Of a stretch of 64,000 nucleotides of DNA, positions 9,274-17,266 are shown piece after piece. Origin of the DNA: Devosia yakushimensis (GTDB lineage: Bacteria > Pseudomonadota > Alphaproteobacteria > Rhizobiales > Devosiaceae); assembly GCF_030159855.1 (NCBI RefSeq), contig NZ_BSNG01000001.1:310001-374000 (forward strand), given 5' to 3'. How positions within the stretch are numbered: position 1 is the stretch's first letter; each line of letters starts with the position of its first letter. A program made the position numbers and the translations under genes. The notes beneath the pieces are model-generated. The model searched no databases. It worked only from the letters and a program-made list of their open reading frames with translations, and was not told the origin of the DNA.

Positions 9274-9358
9274 TCGTTTCCCTCGGGCTTGACCCGAGGG
9301 CCTTTCTCAACGCGGCACAGGCGGAGAGTGACCCTCGGGTCAAGCCCGAGGGAAACGA
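9274..9358. repeat. Long perfect inverted repeat downstream of lpd
   Basis: Positions 9274-9300 and 9332-9358 are perfect 27-base inverted copies separated by 31 bases. Each arm is itself nearly palindromic around CTTGA (CCCTCGGG/CCCGAGGG). The sequence differs from the CTCCCC-type repeats elsewhere in the window and would fold into a very stable RNA hairpin. Confidence 0.85.
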
Positions 9359-9418
9359 CGGCGGGTGGGGGAGATGGCGCAAGATGCTGACACTCCAGGT
9401 GTGACGCCTTTTGTGATG

Positions 9419-9447
9419 AACCCCGGCAAAGTCCGGGGTTCTTTTTT
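9419..9447 (+). terminator. Rho-independent terminator after lpd
   Basis: AACCCCGG (9419-9426) pairs with CCGGGGTT (9433-9440) over a 6-base loop and is followed by CTTTTTT. It would end the lpd transcript before kduI. Confidence 0.88.
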
Positions 9448-9518
9448 GCCCGCCTTATTCTTCCATACCAGATCGATGCGGGGTAGAAGGACAGGGTTCT
9501 GTTGCGTTGGAGGATCGC

Positions 9519-10361
9519 TTGAGCACCGATTACGATATTCGTTTTGCCATCGATCCGGTGACGGCCGGGACCATGAATACCGATGAGCTGCGCGAGCATT
9601 TCCTGATCGAGGAATTGTTCACGCTGGGCGGGGTCAACTGGACCTATAGCCATTATGATCGCATGGCCGTGGGCGGCGTGATGCCTGGCGCCGCGGGGCT
9701 TGCGCTCGAGCCAATCAAGCCGACCGGGACCGAAAATTTCCTCGACCGGCGGGAGCTGATCGCCGCGAACGTCGGCGGGGCCGGGACGATCACGGTGGAC
9801 GGTGTCGAGCACAAGCTCATGCCGCGCGACATGATTTATATCGGCATGGGCAGCAAGGCGGTGCAATTCGCTTCGGACGATGCCAATGAACCGGCCAAGT
9901 TCTATCTGCTGAGCGCGCCGGCGCATGCGCGCCACCCGACCCGGCTGATCAAAATCAGCGAAGCCAAGCGGCTCGATCTGGGGAGCCAGGAAACGGCCAA
10001 TGAGCGGTCGATCTTCCAGTTCATCCATGCCGACAGCGCCAAGACCTGCCAATTGGTGGTGGGGTTGACGATCTTTGCGCCCGGCTCGGTGTGGAACACC
10101 ATGCCAGCCCATGTGCATGACCGGCGCATGGAGGCCTATCTCTATTTCGACCTCAAGCCCGATGCCTTCGTGGTGCATCTGATGGGCGAGCCGGACGAGA
10201 CGCGGCACCTGATCGTGCGCAATGAGCAGGCTGTGCTCTCGCCGCCCTGGTCGATCCATTCGGGGGCGGGCACGGGCGCCTATACCTTTATCTGGGCGAT
10301 GGCGGGTGACAATGTCGACTATACCGATGTCGACAAGGTGGCGATGGAAGCGCTGCGGTGA
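9519..10361 (+). CDS. kduI: 5-keto-4-deoxyuronate isomerase
   Basis: A 280-residue KduI-type cupin that isomerises 5-keto-4-deoxyuronate to 3-deoxy-D-glycero-2,5-hexodiulosonate in pectin and other uronate breakdown. The zinc-binding cluster appears as PAHVHDRRMEAYLYFDL (His-x-His and Glu); the N-terminal domain has YSHYDRMAVGGVMPG, as in known KduI. I place the start at the TTG at 9519, because GGAGG (9509-9513) lies five bases before it and KduI is usually close to 280 residues. It overlaps kduD by four bases. Confidence 0.92.
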   Translation: MSTDYDIRFAIDPVTAGTMNTDELREHFLIEELFTLGGVNWTYSHYDRMAVGGVMPGAAGLALEPIKPTGTENFLDRRELIAANVGGAGTITVDGVEHKLMPRDMIYIGMGSKAVQFASDDANEPAKFYLLSAPAHARHPTRLIKISEAKRLDLGSQETANERSIFQFIHADSAKTCQLVVGLTIFAPGSVWNTMPAHVHDRRMEAYLYFDLKPDAFVVHLMGEPDETRHLIVRNEQAVLSPPWSIHSGAGTGAYTFIWAMAGDNVDYTDVDKVAMEALR

Positions 10362-11110
10362 GCGATCTGTCGGCGTTCAGCCTCGTCGGCAAGACCGTGC
10401 TGGTCACCGGCGCCAATACGGGCATCGGGCAGGGCATTGCAGTGTCGATCGGGCGGGCCGGCGGCAGGGTGATCGGCGTGGGCCGTTCCTCGATGGACGA
10501 GACGGCGCGGCTGGTGGGGGATGGCTTTGTAGGCGTTGCGGCCGATTTGGGGTCGGCGGGCGCGGCGCAGGCCATGTTCGAGGCAGCCTGGGCCGAACAT
10601 GGGCCGATTGATGGGCTGGTCAACAATGCCGGCATCATCAAACGGGTCGATGCTGTCGATTTCACCGAGGCCGACTGGGACGCGGTAATGGACATCAATC
10701 TCAAGACGATGTTCTTCCTGTGCCAGTCCTTCGGGCGCAAGGCGCTGGAGCGCGGCAGTGGCAGCGTGGTCAATATCGCTTCGATGCTGAGCTTTCAGGG
10801 CGGCATTCGGGTGGCCAGCTATACCGCGTCCAAGAGTGGCGTGCTGGGCATCACGCGGCTGCTGGCCAATGAATGGGCGGGCCGGGGAATCAACGTCAAC
10901 GCCATCGCGCCGGGCTATATCGAGACCAATAATACCGAGGCGCTGCGGGCCGATCCGGACCGGTCGGCTTCCATTCTGGGGCGCATTCCGGCGGGGCGCT
11001 GGGGCGAGCCGTCCGATATTGGCGATGCGGCGGTGTTCCTGTTGTCGCGGGCGTCCAAATATATGCATGGCGCCGTGATCCCGGTGGATGGCGGCTGGCT
11101 GGCACGATGA
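10358..11110 (+). CDS. kduD: 2-dehydro-3-deoxy-D-gluconate 5-dehydrogenase
   Basis: A 250-residue short-chain dehydrogenase with the cofactor motif TGANTGIGQGIA, the NNAG motif, and the Ser-Tyr-Lys catalytic set in NIASMLSF...SYTASKSG. With KduI immediately upstream it is best read as KduD, which reduces the diketo sugar acid to 2-keto-3-deoxygluconate. The GTG start overlaps the kduI stop (GTGA), so the two are coupled. KduD is hard to separate from other SDRs by sequence alone, so the name rests on the pairing. Confidence 0.9.
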   Translation: MSDLSAFSLVGKTVLVTGANTGIGQGIAVSIGRAGGRVIGVGRSSMDETARLVGDGFVGVAADLGSAGAAQAMFEAAWAEHGPIDGLVNNAGIIKRVDAVDFTEADWDAVMDINLKTMFFLCQSFGRKALERGSGSVVNIASMLSFQGGIRVASYTASKSGVLGITRLLANEWAGRGINVNAIAPGYIETNNTEALRADPDRSASILGRIPAGRWGEPSDIGDAAVFLLSRASKYMHGAVIPVDGGWLAR

Positions 11111-11120
11111 GGAGAGAGCG

Positions 11121-11456
11121 ATGAGCAGACAGGCGATTTTTGCGCAGCCGGGGGCGACAGAGTGGACCGAGCTGGCACCGGGCAATCGGCGGCGCGTGCT
11201 GATCCATACGCCTGAGCTAATGCAGGTGGAATTTGGCTTCGAGCAGGGCGCGGTCGGCGCGCTGCATTCCCATCCGCATGTGCAGGTGAGCTATGTGGCC
11301 GAGGGGCGGTTCGAGGTGACCATTGGTGGCAAAACCGAAGTGGTCGAGCAGGGCGGTAGTTTCATTGTGCCCAGTGGGATCGAGCATGGCGTGGTGGCGC
11401 TGACCGATGGGCGGTTGATCGATGTGTTCACGCCGATGCGGCAGGATTTTTTGTAG
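11121..11456 (+). CDS. Cupin domain protein of the kdu operon
   Basis: A 111-residue monocupin beginning at the ATG at 11121, with GGAGAGAG just upstream. It has the cupin signature GALHSHPHVQVSYVAEGRFEV and the second motif VPSGIEHGV. It lies 10 bases after kduD. Small cupins are common accessory genes beside uronate catabolism genes, where some act as lyases, isomerases or sugar sensors; no specific activity can be assigned. A short palindrome follows at 11476-11506. Confidence 0.8.
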   Translation: MSRQAIFAQPGATEWTELAPGNRRRVLIHTPELMQVEFGFEQGAVGALHSHPHVQVSYVAEGRFEVTIGGKTEVVEQGGSFIVPSGIEHGVVALTDGRLIDVFTPMRQDFL

Positions 11457-11475
11457 CTCAGCGCAAGCGAAGAAA

Positions 11476-11506
11476 CCTCCCTCGCCCTGGATTTCCAGGG
11501 GGAGGG
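11476..11506. repeat. Short CTCCC/GGGAG palindrome
   Basis: CCTCCC at 11476 and GGGAGGG ending at 11506 flank CCCTGGA/TCCAGGG. It is a single-hairpin member of the window's intergenic repeat family, between the convergent cupin gene and the gene at 11508. It may serve as a two-way terminator, but has no U-tract. Confidence 0.6.
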
Positions 11507-11507
11507 C

Positions 11508-12128
11508 CTACCCAATCTCCGCCAGCATCGCGGCATAGGCGGCTTCGTGCCGTCCCGCCCAATTGGGCTTTCCCGGCTCTGTCAACCGCCCGCGCCGGGG
11601 CGGGATGAAGCTGTAAATTCCCCGGATCGGGTCCTCGCGCCATTGCAGGTTGAAGGCGGCGTATTTGGGGAAGAATTCCATGTCGGAATAGGGCAGGTGG
11701 TCGTGCACCCACCAGGCCATGGCTTCCCAATCGCCGGTGCGTTGGTAATAGGGGATGAAGCGGTTGACCACGACGCAGGCGGTGGCGCCCATGCGGCCCT
11801 GCGCGTCGCGGCGGTCCCAGATATGGCCGGCGAAATTGCTGTCATTGCTGCCGCAATTGAGTTTGTTGGCATTGCCGAAGCCGTTGACCTCGGGGGAGCG
11901 GTAGGATGAGCGCACCGAGATGCGGCCGAACCGCGCCTGCAACGGCTCAAGCAAGGTTTCGCACAGCACCTTGCCGGCGGCGATGGCAAGATCCGGGTCG
12001 GCGGGAATGTTAGGAAAGCCATTGATGGCGGCGATTTCCGAATAGAGGAAATCGCGCATGAAAAAGCTTTCTGACAGGCGGACGCGACCGAATTCTTCGA
12101 GACCCTTAACGGATCTGGGTTGGCGCAT
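11508..12128 (-). CDS. Hypothetical protein, possible peptidase M15-like fold
   Basis: A 206-residue protein with the start at 12128 chosen because a GGAGG (complement of 12136-12140) lies just upstream. The stretch VRSSYRSPEVN followed by SNFAGHIWD resembles the S-x-RS-x-x-x-N and H...D core of the zinc peptidase M15/hedgehog fold, and a later VHDHLPYSD could give the second His. There is no signal peptide, which is unusual for a cell-wall peptidase. The resemblance is weak and the real function is unknown. Downstream it converges on the kdu operon. Confidence 0.5.
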   Translation of the reverse strand: MRQPRSVKGLEEFGRVRLSESFFMRDFLYSEIAAINGFPNIPADPDLAIAAGKVLCETLLEPLQARFGRISVRSSYRSPEVNGFGNANKLNCGSNDSNFAGHIWDRRDAQGRMGATACVVVNRFIPYYQRTGDWEAMAWWVHDHLPYSDMEFFPKYAAFNLQWREDPIRGIYSFIPPRRGRLTEPGKPNWAGRHEAAYAAMLAEIG

Positions 12129-12213
12129 GGTGCTGCCTCCGATTGATGCATGGGGCATTGTCTTGGGGTAACGTCTGGGCGACAACCCGGTTTTGCCGCA
12201 GCAGGATTTTTCA

Positions 12214-12828
12214 ATGCTTGAAGCGATGTTCTTTATCGCCATAACCGCCGAGGCGATGACCGCAGCGCTGGCGGCGGGGCGGCGCAAGATGGATTGGTTC
12301 GGGGTGTGCCTCCTGGCCTGCGTGACCGCGCTGGGCGGGGGCACGGCGCGCGACGTGTTGCTAGGGCATTACCCGCTCTATTGGGTGCACAACCCCTATG
12401 TCCTGCTGCTGGTCTGCGGCGCGGCGTTGCTGACCATCGCCATGGCGCGGGTGGTGGACAAGCTGCGCTGGCCATTCCTGCTGCTCGATGCGCTGGGCCT
12501 GGTGGTCTTCACCATTGTCGGGTGCAATGTGGCCATCGAAATGGGGCAGCATCCGCTTATTATCATCGTGGCGGGCATGGTTACAGGGATTGTCGGCGGC
12601 ATTCTGCGCGATGTGTTGTGCAATGACGTGCCGCTGGTATTTTCCAGCGAGCTCTATGCCACCGTTTCGATCGTGACCGGGGTGCTCTACTATTTCGGGC
12701 TGCAGGCCAATCTGCCGCCCGATCTGGTGATGCTGGTGGCCATTGCCGTTGGGTTTACACTGCGTGTCGTTGCGTTGATCCTGAAATGGGAAATGCCCAA
12801 ATTCGTCTATGACAAGGATTTACGATGA
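12214..12828 (+). CDS. TRIC/UPF0126-type cation channel family membrane protein
   Basis: A 204-residue protein with about seven hydrophobic segments arranged as two homologous halves. Each half carries the family signature: GGGTARDVLLGHYPLYW in the first and GGILRDVLCNDVPLVF in the second. Bacterial members of this family (YicG/UPF0126) form trimeric cation-permeable pores; the physiological ion is not known here. The ATG at 12214 is preferred, with AGGA upstream, over a TTG at 12193. Its stop overlaps the next start as ATGA. Confidence 0.88.
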   Translation: MLEAMFFIAITAEAMTAALAAGRRKMDWFGVCLLACVTALGGGTARDVLLGHYPLYWVHNPYVLLLVCGAALLTIAMARVVDKLRWPFLLLDALGLVVFTIVGCNVAIEMGQHPLIIIVAGMVTGIVGGILRDVLCNDVPLVFSSELYATVSIVTGVLYYFGLQANLPPDLVMLVAIAVGFTLRVVALILKWEMPKFVYDKDLR

Positions 12829-13172
12829 AACCGCAACGGATCGTGCTGTCGCGCCGGGCGGGGTTTGACCTGCAGGCGACTTCGCTGGCCCTTAATGGCC
12901 TTCCGGCGCAATCGGTGGCGCGGCCGGGGCCCTGGGGCAATCCTTTCACCATTGCCGATGTCATGGCCGAGATGGGCGTCGACAAGGCCGCGGCGCAGGC
13001 CGAGGCGGTGGCCCGCTATGGCCGCTGGGTGCGTGGGCAATTGGCGACCGGCGCGGCGCCGCTGGCACTCGAGGACATCCGGGCCACGCTGGCCGGGAAA
13101 AATCTGGCCTGCTGGTGCCGGGCAGGAACACCTTGTCATGCCGATGCGCTGATCGATTTGGCAAACAGCTGA
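12825..13172 (+). CDS. DUF4326 domain protein
   Basis: A 115-residue cytoplasmic protein with the DUF4326 features RPGPWGNPFTI near residue 35, RYGRWVRGQL, and the C-terminal NLACWCRAGTPCHADAL, which holds three closely spaced Cys plus a His that could bind metal. The function of the family is unknown. The gene starts inside the stop of the channel gene (ATGA overlap), so the pair is cotranscribed. Confidence 0.8.
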   Translation: MKPQRIVLSRRAGFDLQATSLALNGLPAQSVARPGPWGNPFTIADVMAEMGVDKAAAQAEAVARYGRWVRGQLATGAAPLALEDIRATLAGKNLACWCRAGTPCHADALIDLANS

Positions 13173-13278
13173 TTAGTCGATTTTTGCCAGGTATTGCGCT
13201 TTAGTGCGCATGATTTACCACTTGTCAAAGTGTTAAGATCATTGTCGGTGCTCGGCATTGGCCGGTCGAGGCACTCCC

Positions 13279-15150
13279 ATGGATCCTTTGGGTCTTTTCC
13301 AGCGAACGATGGCATGGTTCACGCCGCAGGAATTGCAGCGCGATCTGCACACGCGAAAGCGCGTGCAGATGTTCATCATGAGCCACATGTTCGGGCCGAT
13401 TATCGCGACACCGATTCCGCTGTTCCTGTGGTTCGCGGACCCGGCGCCCGAGCCGCAGGTGCCCATCCTGGCAGCGTCGATCTATGCCTTCTGGCCGTTC
13501 CTGGCGCTGCTGAAACTGTTCCCGCGCGCCTATACGCAATTGGCCATGTTCTCGGTGCTGAACCTGACCTTCTGTATTTTGTGGGGCACCTATAATTACG
13601 GGGGCACCAGCTCGCCATTCCTGGTCTGGCTGGTGCTGACGCCGCTTTTGGCGTTCATGTATCTGGGGGCCACCTGGACGGCGCGTATCTTTGTGTTTGC
13701 CCAGTTCACGCTGGGCCTTGGCGCGCTTTACGTCTTCTATCTGCTCGGCGATTTCCCGGACCATATTCCGGTCGAGAACATGGTAGTGGCCGGCGTACTC
13801 TCGGCGCTGGGCTGCAATATCTATGTCTTCATGATGGCGGCCTATTATTCCAGTGTGGTGGACAGCCAGTCCGAGCTGATCAAGGAAGTGGAGCGCCATC
13901 AGGATACGCTGCGCGCCCTGACCATCGCCAAGGAAGAGGCCGAGCGCGCCAATGGCGCCAAGTCCGAATTCCTCGCCAAGATGAGCCACGAATTGCGCAC
14001 GCCGCTCAATGCCGTGCTGGGCTATTCGGAAATCCTGCTCGAAGACGCCGAACTGGACGGGCGCGGCGAGCAGATTGCCGATCTGCAAAAGATCAGTGCC
14101 GCGGGCAAGCATCTGCTGGCCATGGTCAATGACATCCTCGATATCTCCAAGATCGAGGCCGGCAAGATGGCGCTGCATATCGAGACGGTCGATCTCGACA
14201 AGCTGATCAACGAGGTGGAATCCACCGCGCGGCCGCTGGCGGTCAAGAATGCCAATAGCTTTGTGGTGGAAAGGAGCGGAGAGCTGGGCTCGATCCGCTG
14301 CGACGCCACCAAGCTGCGCCAGGCCATTTTCAACCTGCTGTCCAATGCCGCCAAGTTCACCCACAATGGCAATATCACCCTCTCGATCCGCCGCCGCCCG
14401 GAAGCGGGGCAGGAATGGATCGAGATCGCGGTGGCCGATACGGGGATCGGCATTTCCGCGCAGCAGCAAAAGGCGCTGTTCAACAATTTCGCGCAGGCCA
14501 ATCCCAAGATTGCCGCGGTTTACGGCGGCACGGGCCTGGGCCTGTCACTGAGCCAGAATCTCTGCCGCCTGATGGGTGGGCAGATCGATGTCGAAAGCGA
14601 GCTGGGCAAGGGTTCGACCTTCACCATTCGCCTGCCGGCGCAGAACGAGGAGACGGCGCACGATCCGTTGGCCAATGTGCGGGGCGCCATCGTGCCCCTG
14701 CATGGCGAGCAGGTGCAGGATTTCAACGATCGCATTTCCGGCACGGCTGGCGGTGACGAGCGGCTGCGGCTGCTGATCGTGGACGACGACCGCAACTTCC
14801 TGGAATTGGCCGAGCGTCTGTTCAGCAAGGAGGGCCTCACCCCGATCTGCACCGATGCGCCGCAATCGGCGCTGCAGATCGCCCGCACCGTCAAGCCGTC
14901 GGCGATCTTCCTCGATATTCTGATGCCGGGCTATGATGGCTGGGATGTGCTGGCGGCTCTCAAGGCGGATCCGATTACCCGCGATATCCCGGTATTGATG
15001 ATTTCCATCCTGTCCGAACGCAGCAAGGCATTAGCGGCGGGGGCGGATGGCATCTTGCTCAAGCCGCTGGATGGAGACAAGGTCAGGGCTGCCGTTGCCA
15101 GCCTCAAGGCCGCACGCGGAACGCGGCAAGCCCGGGCAGTCAACGAATAG
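13279..15150 (+). CDS. Hybrid sensor histidine kinase with six-TM N-terminal domain
   Basis: A 623-residue membrane hybrid kinase. Six hydrophobic segments fill roughly residues 35-190, with short loops and no periplasmic domain, followed by a coiled coil, a HisKA domain with the phosphorylated His237 in MSHELRTPLNAVLGYSE, a HATPase domain (NLLSNAAKF, DTGIGIS, GGTGLGLSLS) and a C-terminal receiver with Asp546 in FLDILMPGYDG. This order, six-TM sensor plus kinase plus receiver, is that of the CqsS autoinducer receptor; family membership is my inference. GAGG lies before the ATG at 13279. The response regulator follows by 15 bases. Confidence 0.9.
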   Translation: MDPLGLFQRTMAWFTPQELQRDLHTRKRVQMFIMSHMFGPIIATPIPLFLWFADPAPEPQVPILAASIYAFWPFLALLKLFPRAYTQLAMFSVLNLTFCILWGTYNYGGTSSPFLVWLVLTPLLAFMYLGATWTARIFVFAQFTLGLGALYVFYLLGDFPDHIPVENMVVAGVLSALGCNIYVFMMAAYYSSVVDSQSELIKEVERHQDTLRALTIAKEEAERANGAKSEFLAKMSHELRTPLNAVLGYSEILLEDAELDGRGEQIADLQKISAAGKHLLAMVNDILDISKIEAGKMALHIETVDLDKLINEVESTARPLAVKNANSFVVERSGELGSIRCDATKLRQAIFNLLSNAAKFTHNGNITLSIRRRPEAGQEWIEIAVADTGIGISAQQQKALFNNFAQANPKIAAVYGGTGLGLSLSQNLCRLMGGQIDVESELGKGSTFTIRLPAQNEETAHDPLANVRGAIVPLHGEQVQDFNDRISGTAGGDERLRLLIVDDDRNFLELAERLFSKEGLTPICTDAPQSALQIARTVKPSAIFLDILMPGYDGWDVLAALKADPITRDIPVLMISILSERSKALAAGADGILLKPLDGDKVRAAVASLKAARGTRQARAVNE

Positions 15151-15165
15151 GCAGGAGCGCGTGCC

Positions 15166-15561
15166 ATGGCATTGGTTCTGATCGTCGAAGACAATCCCAT
15201 CAATCGTGACGTGCTGGGCCGGCGGCTGGAACGGCGGGGCTATGCGATCCGGTTTGCCGAAGATGGCCCGAGTGGGATTGCCGCTGCCCAGGAACTGATG
15301 CCGGACGTGATCCTGATGGATATGGGGCTGGGGGAAATGGATGGCTGCGAGGCGACGCGCCGCATCCGCGCCAATCCGGAAACCGCGGCGCTGCCGATCA
15401 TCGCCTTGACGGCAAGTGCCTTCGAATCCGACCGGGCCAAGGCGCTGGCCGCCGGCTGCATCGATTTTGATACCAAGCCGGTGGACCTGCCGCGCCTCTT
15501 GGGCAAAATGCAGGCCGTGCTCGGCCCCAAAACACCGGCCGCGGCGCTGGTCGAGGGCTAA
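15166..15561 (+). CDS. Single-domain response regulator (DivK/CheY type)
   Basis: A 131-residue stand-alone receiver with the acidic pair Glu8/Asp9, the phospho-acceptor Asp52 in LMDMGLGEMDG, the switch Thr in IALTASAF, and the Lys in DTKPVDLP. It has no output domain, so it would act by protein contact or as a phosphorelay shuttle. AGGAG precedes the ATG. It is 15 bases downstream of the hybrid kinase and is almost certainly its partner in a relay (kinase His to kinase Asp to this Asp, possibly via an unseen Hpt protein). Confidence 0.92.
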   Translation: MALVLIVEDNPINRDVLGRRLERRGYAIRFAEDGPSGIAAAQELMPDVILMDMGLGEMDGCEATRRIRANPETAALPIIALTASAFESDRAKALAAGCIDFDTKPVDLPRLLGKMQAVLGPKTPAAALVEG

Positions 15562-15562
15562 T

Positions 15563-15587
15563 CACCTCTCCCCGTCGGGGAGAGGTG
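15563..15587. terminator. Bidirectional hairpin between convergent genes
   Basis: CACCTCTCCCC (15563-15573) and GGGGAGAGGTG (15577-15587) form a perfect 11-base stem with a 3-base loop. It sits in the 43-base gap between the convergent response regulator and oxoamine synthase genes. It belongs to the window's repeat family and lacks a U-tract, so termination is inferred from position. Confidence 0.6.
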
Positions 15588-15604
15588 AAGGGATGAAAGC
15601 CCGG

Positions 15605-16966
15605 TTATTCCGCAGGAACCACGCTGGCGTCGATATGCTTGCTGATCTGGGGCTGGCCTTCATGGCCCAGCCGGTATTCGAGATCGGCATCGCGCATGGC
15701 GCGGGCGAGGATGGCCACGACCTGATCGATATCGTCGTGGGTATGGGCGGCCATGACCTGGAAGCGGAAGCGAGCAGCGCCCTGCGGCACGGCCGGGTAT
15801 TCCACCAGATTGGCAATGCCACCCAGCGCCATCAGGTGGCGTGAGGCATAGCGGCCGACACTTTCCAGCCCCAGGCTCACCGGGACGATGGGCGAAGGAT
15901 TGCCAAGCACTTCTAGGCCCGCTTCCGTCATCTGCTGGCGCAGATAGACGATATTGTCCATCAGCTTGCGGCGCAGCGCGCGGCCTTCGTCGGACCGGAC
16001 AATGTTGAGCGCGCTCAGAATGGTGGCGGCCTGGACCGGCGAGAGGGCGTTCGAGAAGGTGTGGGTGGCGCTGTAATATTTGAGATATTCGGCGGTCGCC
16101 TTGTCGCGGACGGCGATGAAGCCACCATTGGAGCCGAAGGTCTTGGAGAAGCTGCCAATGATGATATCGGCGGCATCAAGCATTTTCTGCATGCCCAGAT
16201 GCCCAAGGCCATCCTCGCCCATCGAGCCAAGGTCATGGGCGCAATCGACCAGGAGAGTGGCGTCATACTTGTCGCACAGCGCCCGCATGGCGCCCAGGTC
16301 GGGCGTGTCGGAATGCATGGAGAAGAGGCTTTCCGTCACCACCAGAATGCCGTTTTCGGCGTCGCTGGCGCGAATGCGGGACAGTTTGCGCTCCAGCATC
16401 TGCAGGTTCAGGTGGCCGTGGTGATGGATATTCTGTGTAGCGGCCTTGGCGCCTTCCTGAAGGCACGAATGGGCCAGAATATCCATCACGATATGATCGT
16501 TGGCGCGCACGAAACCCTGGACCGAGCCGTAACCGGCAGCCCAGCCAGTGGGGTAAAGCACGATTTCGCGGCCGCCGATAAAGTCGGACAGGGCGTGTTC
16601 AAGGCGCAGGGAATTGGCGGTATTGCCGAGCAGGGCGGCGGAACCGGCGCTATGCACGCCATATTCGCCAATGGCCTCGATGGCGGCCTGCTTCACGGCA
16701 GGGTGCGAGGAAAGGCTCAGGTAGTCCTGGCTGGCAAAGTTGATGCCGGAAAAGTCCTGCCCCGCATCGCTGCGCGCCTCGCAACGAGCCTTAGGCGCGG
16801 TGGAGGTGGAACGGGCATAGGGCCACAGTTCGTGCTGGCGGCGGAGGTTCTGCCATTCGTAAAAGCCGGCAATCCGGCCGATCAGATTGGCGCCGGCGGG
16901 CGCGCGGTAATCGCGAAGGCTGCCCCTGAGTGCCGCCTCAGGCACGGACTTATACTTACTTTCCAT
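15605..16966 (-). CDS. Alpha-oxoamine synthase family PLP enzyme
   Basis: A 453-residue fold-type I PLP enzyme related to serine palmitoyltransferase, AONS/KBL and the autoinducer synthases CqsA/LqsA, which condense an amino acid with an acyl-CoA. PLP Lys275 lies in SFSKTFGSNGG, and Asp241/His244 lie in LLVDCAHDLGSMG, where Cys replaces the usual Glu of the DEAH-like motif. The N-terminus is extended by about 60 residues compared with AONS. AGGAG precedes the ATG. It is not next to biotin or sphingolipid genes but converges on a six-TM hybrid kinase and response regulator, suggesting a signalling product. The substrate is unproven. Confidence 0.85.
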   Translation of the reverse strand: MESKYKSVPEAALRGSLRDYRAPAGANLIGRIAGFYEWQNLRRQHELWPYARSTSTAPKARCEARSDAGQDFSGINFASQDYLSLSSHPAVKQAAIEAIGEYGVHSAGSAALLGNTANSLRLEHALSDFIGGREIVLYPTGWAAGYGSVQGFVRANDHIVMDILAHSCLQEGAKAATQNIHHHGHLNLQMLERKLSRIRASDAENGILVVTESLFSMHSDTPDLGAMRALCDKYDATLLVDCAHDLGSMGEDGLGHLGMQKMLDAADIIIGSFSKTFGSNGGFIAVRDKATAEYLKYYSATHTFSNALSPVQAATILSALNIVRSDEGRALRRKLMDNIVYLRQQMTEAGLEVLGNPSPIVPVSLGLESVGRYASRHLMALGGIANLVEYPAVPQGAARFRFQVMAAHTHDDIDQVVAILARAMRDADLEYRLGHEGQPQISKHIDASVVPAE

Positions 16967-17061
16967 GACGCTCTCCTAATCTGACTAACAGGCCTTACTC
17001 TGGCGAAACTACGGAGGGCGCTCGAAAACCTCCTCTGCCATCTCTGTCGCAGCGCAGCTTT

Positions 17062-17077
17062 TTAAGAAGATTTTAAC
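17062..17077. promoter_or_regulatory. CtrA-type box upstream of the oxoamine synthase gene
   Basis: TTAA (17062-17065), seven bases, then TTAAC (17073-17077) match the CtrA consensus TTAA-N7-TTAAC exactly. It lies about 96 bases before the ATG at 16966, in a 300-base AT-rich gap (16967-17266) that otherwise contains only this and a weak hairpin near 17219-17241. CtrA is the cell-cycle regulator of alphaproteobacteria; binding here is inferred. Confidence 0.5.
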
Positions 17078-17266
17078 CTATTTTTAAAATGCAACGTTTT
17101 GTTAACTTTGCAAAGGGGCGTCTAAAGAGATTCTTGGTAAGGTTAACGCGAGCCATCACGACCGCGTGATTTGCGATATGCAAATGACCGGTTGGGTTCT
17201 TCGCTATTGGTAGAATGGGCGAGGGGCCGTCTTTGCGGCCTCGGCCGGATAGAATGAAGACTGGCC

